DNA of 64,000 bases, taken from positions 248,001-312,000 of the forward strand of contig VIRR01000480.1 in the NCBI GenBank assembly GCA_008638375.1, in the 5' to 3' direction. How positions within the stretch are numbered: the stretch's first letter is position 1; every line of letters starts with the position of its first letter. Positions 58,219 to 64,000 of this stretch are shown here, piece by piece. Below the pieces are notes generated by a model, which searched no databases, was not told where the DNA came from, and saw only the letters and a list, made by a program, of their open reading frames with translations. Both the position numbers and the translations under genes were made by a program. Source of the stretch: Nyssa sinensis. Its lineage: Eukaryota > Streptophyta > Magnoliopsida > Cornales > Nyssaceae.

Positions 58219-59299
58219 GCTTCACACTCGTGTTATTATATTAACATAATAAATATATAATATTATTACATAATTTAATTAAGTTAAATTAATTTAATTA
58301 TAGTAAAATGTTTCCGTTGCCCAAATAAAATAAAAGGGTAGTGTAACCCAATATTTTTGGGTATTCCAAACTCAATGGAAGAGTCCGATTTGTGAAATTA
58401 AATCCCAAAAATTAAGACACATAAAATATAAAAATTACCATTTTACCCTTAATGATGCCCAAAGCTAATTAAATATAAAAAGCAGTCTATCTTGACTATT
58501 TTGGATGTTCCGGACTCAATGATGACGTCCGTTAAGCCTAAATAAAATCTAAAAATTATGGAACCACCAAGGAAGTAATACCCATTACGTCCCGAGCATT
58601 AATTTAGTTATAAAATGAATTCAGAAAAAAGGCGGGACCTAACTTAAGGTCTAAGGCTACTAGACCAACGAATAAAATTCGTTAAGAAAAATTTAGTTAC
58701 AAAAATAATAAGTGGCCGATAGTAATGCCTCAATTATGTTTTAATACGTAGTTATGTGCATTTGACTTATGAATCTAAGAACTAAAGACAAGGGAAAGGA
58801 GACTAAGGAAATTGACTAAAAATTTGAGGTGAGTAATCCGACATCTTGAATCAATGATGTTTTACCTCCTGTTGAAAGATGCTTAAGTATTTTATCTCCT
58901 ACTTGAAAAATGCCTAAGTGTTTTATATACTGTTCAAAATGCTAAAGTTATTTTGTGAGTAATCCCGCACCCTGGATCAGTGCTATTTATATCCTATTTG
59001 AGAAATACTTAATCTATTTATGAATAATCTTGTATCCCAAATCAGTGGTATTTTATCTCCTAATTGAAAATTGCTTAAGTGTTTCATCTCCTATTTGAAA
59101 AATGCATAATCTATTTTTGTGGGAAATCATGTACTCTGAATTAGTGAATTTTTATATCTGCTCAAATGTCTATATGCACTTTATGAAATATCTGAGAACT
59201 ATGATCTTCATGCCTATATTTTGAAATGACGTTCATATGTACTGATTTGAATCATACTTGTTTATGCAACCTGAATCATACTTGTTTTGAATCCAATTA

Positions 59300-59640
59300 T
59301 GTATCTATGTGAAACCTACCTATGTGGCATTTTGACTCCTATAATGAGACCTACCCACAAGATGCTCTAACTCAATTTGTAATTTGATTCTTATGTCTAT
59401 CCAAGGGTTACCCATATGGCGCTCCGACTCTTGATAAGAGTTACCCACATATCGCTTTGACTCGATTCTTGTGCCTACATGAGGTTTATCCATGTGGCAC
59501 TCCGACTTTTGATGAGACTTACCCACATGGCGATCTAACTCATTGTGGAATTTATGTTTGAGACTTACCTACGTGGCGTTCCAACTCTTGATGAGACTTA
59601 CCCACGTAATGCTCTGACTCAATATGTGATTCTTCGATGT
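59300..59640. repeat. short tandem repeat in LTR D, about eight units
   Basis: Units of about 36-56 nt share GAGACTTACCCACRTGGCG and CTCCGACTC blocks. The array lies downstream of the splice donor at 58829, in the position of the intron repeats of sister LTRs. Confidence 0.75.
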
Positions 59641-59649
59641 GTGTAATAT

Positions 59650-60095
59650 GTGTCTATTATCTGTCCTATGTTATCCGCTATTCGAAATCAAGTTTGGATG
59701 ACAATACAAAACCCTTTAGTACACATTTGGCCTCTCATTTCAAGCTTAGTACTTTGATGTCTCTACACATAGATGAAAAACGTAAGTATATGTCATATGC
59801 AAATGTAGTTGGTGCTTTGATGTATGCTATTGTATGCACGAGACCTGTTATTTCACATTCTATCAGTATGGTGATCAAATATATGCATGATCTAGGTAAA
59901 GAGTACTCTAACAAGTAGTAAAATGGATTCTACGATACATTCAGGGTACAATGGATGTTGGTTTGATGTTTAAGATGGATGATCGACTTGGTCAGCATGT
60001 AATTGGATATGTGGATTCAGACCATGCTAGAGATTTAGATAAACATTGGTCAACTATAGGATATGTCTTTACTCTTGCTAAGGGATCGACCGATA
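59650..60095 (+). pseudogene. copia A RT end and RNase H, upstream of LTR E
   Basis: After KFG (about 59687) the sequence reads DDNTKPFSTHLASHFKLS, then YMSYANVVGALMYAIVCTRPVISHSISMV and YMHDLGKEYSNK. After a frameshift it continues with IRYIQGTMDVGLMFKMDDRL and GYVDSDHARDLDKHWSTIGYVFTLAKGS. This is the copia RT end and RNase H start, and it continues the part lost at 33432. It is interrupted at 60095 by LTR E. Confidence 0.85.
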
Positions 60096-61238
60096 TGTAA
60101 CACCCCGACCTAAATAAATAGGACTAATTTTATAAATGTCCAAAAAGAGCCAAATGATAATACCAAAGCAAACTGAGCCAATGAATGTAATACCAAAATA
60201 AACCCGAACTGTTAAGACTTTATGTTATGATATCAAATGAAATGGACAAGTTTGAAATCTAAATAGTTTCAAATGTACAAATGATGTCCGGGCGATGCCC
60301 GATCAAGCTAGGAACAAATATAGAAAAAATAATAATAAAAATAAAAATCATAATATATATATATATAGAAAATAGATATATATAGGTGTATACATATAAA
60401 TATATATATATATCAGGAAGTATATATGGCAAGCTGTATATGTATATATATGTATTTTGTAACCTCCACATTAAGGGAGGGGATGGGGGTTACGGAAGCT
60501 GAAGGAGGAAAGGTCAATGAGGGAAAGAGGGAGGGGGAGAGATTTAGGGGGGCAGTTATGATATAACTGGGGCATGCTTGCATGCGTGAAGGAGAAAAAA
60601 AATGTAGAGAAGAAAAAAAAAACAGAAGGAAGCTGAAAAGGGCCAGAGTGCATAAGAGAACCAGGAAGAGAGAATGAGAAGAGGAAGAAAAATGAGAAAA
60701 AGAAAGGAAAGGAAGCAGCCGTGAAGTAAGTTGAAGTTTTAGTTTACAGTGAGTTTCGATTTCGGGTTTTCATGTTTAACTTGCATAAGCCTTGTTTTAA
60801 TTGTGTAGACCTTAATACAGGGAGAAAACTAGGAATTTAGGAAGAAAATGAGAGGAGAATAACAGTTGCAGAAGGTAAAACTTGAATTTTTTTTTTCTCT
60901 TTATTTTTTTGGCTTTTATTTAGAGTTGCTCAAAGCTTGGTTTTGGTAGTAAAATTTTATTCTATGAGAAAAATGGAACATATAGGAAGAAACCGCAAGT
61001 AAAACGGTGAAGAAATGAGGGAGAAAAATGGATTTATCAGAAAGTGGAATTTTGGAAAAAAAAAAATTAGAATTTGAAAGTGTTTTAAAAGCTTAAAATG
61101 CTATAGAATGGTTCCAAATTGTGTTTTAGGGTGTTTAGAAATGAATAATGACTTTAAAACAGTGACGACCCGTCACTGTTGAAAGGGGCTGAGGGGCTTT
61201 TGTCTTTATGTAAAAAAAGAGGGGCAGAAGGTGTTGAG

Positions 61239-61302
61239 GGGATTCAAACCTGGGTGCACAGGAGTTGGAAGCCTTATGCCCACTGAGGCCACCACTGTGC
61301 CA
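61239..61302 (-). ncRNA. tRNA-like Pol III promoter module in LTR E
   Basis: On minus, TGGCACAGTGG (61302-61292) is followed by AGGTTTGAATCCC (61251-61239), an A-box and B-box pair at almost the same spacing as in LTRs C and D. Confidence 0.5.
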
Positions 61303-61329
61303 CAAGGGCACTTGTGTTCTAAGGTGTAA

Positions 61330-61382
<53 letters not shown>

Positions 61383-61924
61383 TAAGTAAATTAATTAATT
61401 GTTATTTTAAATCTCAGTATCCAAATGTAGCAAATGAATAGTGCAAATTTACTATTTTGGACCTTCTAGATCCAATGGTGAGGTCCGTTTTATGAGACAG
61501 AGTCCCAAAAAATAAAATACCCGTAAAAATGCCAAAATGACCAAAATGCCCTTGAGTCAAATGTGAGTCAAACGGACTCTGATTGAACTAAGTAAATAGT
61601 GAATATTTATTATTCCAAACCTTTTGGACTCAATGGTGAAGTCAAATTTGTGAAAAAAGGTCCCAAAAATAGAGACATGTAAAATGACTGTTTTGCCCTT
61701 TTCGGTATAAAAGTCCAAATTGAAAACCGTGAAAGCCTAAACTGACTTTCTCTGACATCCCAAACTTAATGGTAGAGCCTAAATTAGTAAAAAAGATACT
61801 TAGAGTAATGAGGTGTACAAATTAATAAATGACATTAAAACTGAAACGTGTTTAGTGATGTATAGGCAAGTCAAAGTGAAAGGAAAAAGTTACGGAATAC
61901 TAAAGTAGACCATACAGATTAAAG

Positions 61925-62845
61925 GTAAGTAAACCCCTATCTCTTACATGTGATTTTCCAAGCCACATTCCTTCTATTACTGTCAATTTTTTACTCATGT
62001 ACGTACCCACTGTTATTGTTCCATAATTGAGATTGTTCTATATTGTGGATGTTTATTAACTGCTTCATCACGATTGTTATGTTGTACTGTGCCTTGAAAT
62101 GCCTATTGTTATATGTCCATTATATGATATTCCAGTCTTTATGCACATTTTATGGAATCACAAAAAAATCATGATTTATTATGAATGTCAAATTTGTGCT
62201 CAGTCACAATATCCATCTGATGCTTTTTGAGTTGGTAGGACCTACGGATCGATTGACAAGACCTTCGGGTCTATTGATAAGACCTACGGGTCGATTGACA
62301 AGACTAACGAGTCTATTGACAAGACTTATGGGTCGAGTCCATAAACGGACATATAGAAATGAAGGCGTTTTTACGCATAGAGTTATGAGGGCATTTTATA
62401 TGCATTAAGGTTAAAGAGGGTATGCCGGGCCCCAAAAGACCGAGGGTCTGCCAACCAGAGTAAATGCGTTACTTATGATTGATTGATATATTTACGTTTA
62501 TTGAATTCATAGGATGTTTCCATTCCCTATGAATAATTCTATATTGACAATTCATTCATTGATTGTACTTGATTGTAACGATTTATTGTGGCAGTATATT
62601 TTCTTGTTGACTATTATTATTGAGCTTTCCCATATTCATGCTATACCATTACTCATACTTGCTTATTGTGCCTTACTGTTCATTGGCCCTTGTGGCATTT
62701 TACCATTAACTGCAACTATTTCCATGATTGGCTATCATGTTCACCCTTTGAGTTCATATTTTTTTATGTTAACCCTAACTCGTGTCGAAGATGAGGTTTT
62801 ACTTACTGAGCTTTGTTAACTCAACCCACTTACTTATTTTTTTAG
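61925..62845 (+). other. putative intron inside LTR E
   Basis: Donor TTAAAG/GTAAGTAAAC at 61925. Acceptor TTATTTTTTTAG/GTAAAA ends at 62845, with TTACTGAGC about 45 nt upstream. It contains a 21-bp tandem repeat at 62239-62343. Confidence 0.5.
62239..62343. repeat. 21-bp tandem repeat, five copies
   Basis: Five units of the type GACCTACGGGTCGATTGACAA, each with a few changes, lie inside the putative LTR E intron. Confidence 0.9.
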
Positions 62846-63140
62846 GTAAAAATGCTACAGAACCACAGTAGGAGTTCAGGAGCTTAGGAAAATAGTTGAG
62901 GAGCATGATAGAATGATGTAGTTTCTCCCATATACTCACTACCTAAGAGTGGCATTATATTTAGGTTTTATGTTGGTTTACATTTTCAATTGTTAAACTA
63001 TATTTTATATTAAGACTTCTGCTAATTTACTATTAAGTTGACATTTTATATTGTTGTCATGGATACAAAGAGTATAAAAAGTAGGGACGGTCCCGCGACA
63101 CGAGATCCACATAAGGTGGGTTTCTAGTCGTGACACGGTG

Positions 63141-63510
63141 AGCTAGAGATCAACATTACAGCCAATGGTTGCTTTGTCTACTATTGAGGCAGAGTACATG
63201 ACAGTGTCAGAGGCGATTAAGAAAGCTATTTGGTTACATGGATTGATTGAGGATTTGGGGATTGTTCAAAAGGGTATTGAGGTCTACTACGAAAATTAGA
63301 GTGCAATTTATTTAGCAAAGAATCAAGTTCATCATGCTCGAATGAAGCATATTGATGTTTGTTTCCATTTTATTCGAGAAGTTGTCAAGGGGGGGTATTC
63401 TTCTTTAGAAGATTGAAACTGTAGATAATCCTACAGATATGCTTACTAAGGTGTTGATTGGGATTGAGTTGAAGCATTGTTTGGACTTGATCAATATCTC
63501 TTATGTTTAA
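63141..63510 (+). pseudogene. copia A RNase H, C-terminal part
   Basis: Reads S-RSTLQPMVALSTIEAEYM, IWLHGLIEDLGIVQKGIEVYY, SAIYLAKNQVHHARMKHIDV and NPTDMLTKVLIGIELKHCLD, the end of the copia RNase H and pol. TAG codons replace tryptophan near 63145 and glutamine near 63297, and a frameshift lies near 63390. Confidence 0.88.
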
Positions 63511-63580
63511 GCACCTAAGGGCACATTTGGGAGTAGTTATGATCCATTTACTGTATTTTGCATTGTTTGGAGAATCTAGG

Positions 63581-63594
63581 GCAAGTTGGAGATT
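63581..63594 (+). other. polypurine tract of copia A
   Basis: GCAAGTTGGAGATT stands just before TGTTGGGC, a slightly mutated form of the usual copia AAGTGGGAGATT tract. It fixes the 3' LTR start. Confidence 0.8.
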
Positions 63595-64000
63595 TGTTGG
63601 GCAGTTGTTATAAATTTACCTGGATTCTTGATAACGCGTTAGCAACTCGAGATGATCCAAAAAATAGGCAATATGTGAGTTTCCTACCATTGCCACGGGG
63701 TTTGGGGTTGAAGCCTTCGAGAAAATTTTTTGACCCGCTTTTATTTTTGGGCCCATTTTTCTCTTGTATTGTAACTCACTTATATAAGGGTATTATCTTT
63801 TAGGGTTTTGACAAAAGTTAAGAGAGTCGTCAATGGGAAAAAAAGTTTCAGATTTTGAGAGTTTTTTTGCTCTTGTAATCTTTTTGATACAAAGTGAACT
63901 GATCATAGTTGCCTGTGGACGTATGCATCTTGTCAAACTATGTAAATCTTGTCTTCTCTATGCATTTTGTTTATTTTGCTTGTTTGCTACCGATTTATTA
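63595..64000 (+). repeat. 3' LTR of copia A, cut by window end
   Basis: Starts TGTTGGGCAGTTG. The TATATAAG box is near 63780 and the block GCTCTTGTAATCTTTTTG is shared with the 5' LTR at 29834-30140. By comparison with the 5' copy, the end should lie shortly beyond 64000. Confidence 0.85.

Larger units (their letters stand above)
56665..59640 (+). mobile_element. large LTR D, 3' end truncated
   Basis: Begins (TC)TAACATCCCGATCCGG, with the same following block as LTR C (TTATTAGGAATTTAGTC against TTATTGGGATTTAGGTC). It then has (TA)n(GT)n at 56977-57020, a GA-rich block at 57070-57240, the tRNA-like module at 58155-58218, and a splice donor at 58829. The expected GTCGTGACA end is absent. It stops in a tandem repeat near 59640 where copia A resumes. 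Confidence 0.65.
60096..63135 (+). mobile_element. solo LTR E, 3.04 kb
   Basis: Starts TGTAACACCCCGACC and ends TAGTCGTGACA. It interrupts the copia RNase H frame, which resumes as VS-RSTLQPMVALST. Flanks CGATA and CGGTG are only a partial 5-bp match. Contents: (TA)n at 61331-61377, tRNA-like module 61239-61302, putative intron 61925-62845. No genes are seen; an open frame at 62514-62819 inside the intron is not recognised. Confidence 0.85.
29834..64000 (+). mobile_element. outer Ty1/copia element A, interrupted by about 26 kb of insertions
   Basis: The 5' half (29834-33432) holds LTR, primer site, gag, protease, integrase and most of RT. RT and RNase H resume at about 59690 and lead to a polypurine tract and a 3' LTR at 63595 that runs off the window. 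The joint fits: the left half stops at QKQYLKRPL, and the right half starts at KFG-DDNTKP, a few residues later in copia RT. Both terminal LTRs are recognisably the same family but are diverged (roughly 80-85% by eye), so this is the oldest layer. All genes are heavily broken. Confidence 0.75.

Noticed and set aside
62514..62819. 101-residue hydrophobic protein in LTR E
   Set aside because: It is located in the putative LTR intron, with composition set by T-rich DNA and no counterpart seen in the sister LTRs.

Overview
The window looks like nuclear DNA of a flowering plant. It is AT-rich with (TA)n microsatellites, and it is dominated by plant lineages of Ty3/gypsy and Ty1/copia retrotransposons plus CACTA and Mutator-like DNA transposons. 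The only host-type genes are PGG-domain membrane protein genes, a plant family. No rRNA, tRNA gene or CRISPR was seen. The species cannot be named from the sequence.

Layout. 1-2594: minus-strand Ty3/gypsy element cut by the window edge (pol, gag, primer site, LTR). 2595-9145: AT-rich DNA with a long hairpin, a 437-bp MITE, a 1.54-kb Mutator-like element and a PGG pseudogene. 13744-28426: a second PGG gene split after its third membrane-type segment by a 14.05-kb Tat-type gypsy element. That element has 600-bp LTRs, a 5-bp target duplication, gag-pro-RT-RNaseH-integrase on plus, and a three-exon antisense ORF on minus. A 3.57-kb solo LTR sits inside its RT.

29834-64000: a nested stack. The outer layer is an old plus-strand copia element (A) whose 5' half lies at 29834-33432 and whose 3' half lies at about 59650-64000. 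Its RT is interrupted by a minus-strand SIRE-like copia element (B, 33433 to about 56040) with an env-like extra ORF. B's gag is split by a large minus-strand LTR (C, 41873 to about 55100). C is split by a CACTA element (about 45350-54655) with tnp2 and Ptta/En/Spm genes, a 161-bp minisatellite and a subterminal GCGACGC cluster. A related LTR (D, about 56665-59640) and a solo LTR (E, 60096-63135) complete the stack.

Most notable: the large LTRs (18158-21723, C, D, E) share TGTAAYAYCCCGA starts and, where the end is present, GTCGYGACA ends. Three carry a matching splice donor/acceptor pair with a branch-point-like TACTSA, bounding a 0.8-1.2 kb putative intron. These introns contain locus-specific short tandem repeats. 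C, D and E also carry an antisense tRNA-like A-box/B-box pair at constant spacing. Almost every transposon ORF is broken by stops, frameshifts or lost catalytic residues. The PGG gene would be an intact reading frame if the Tat element were absent.
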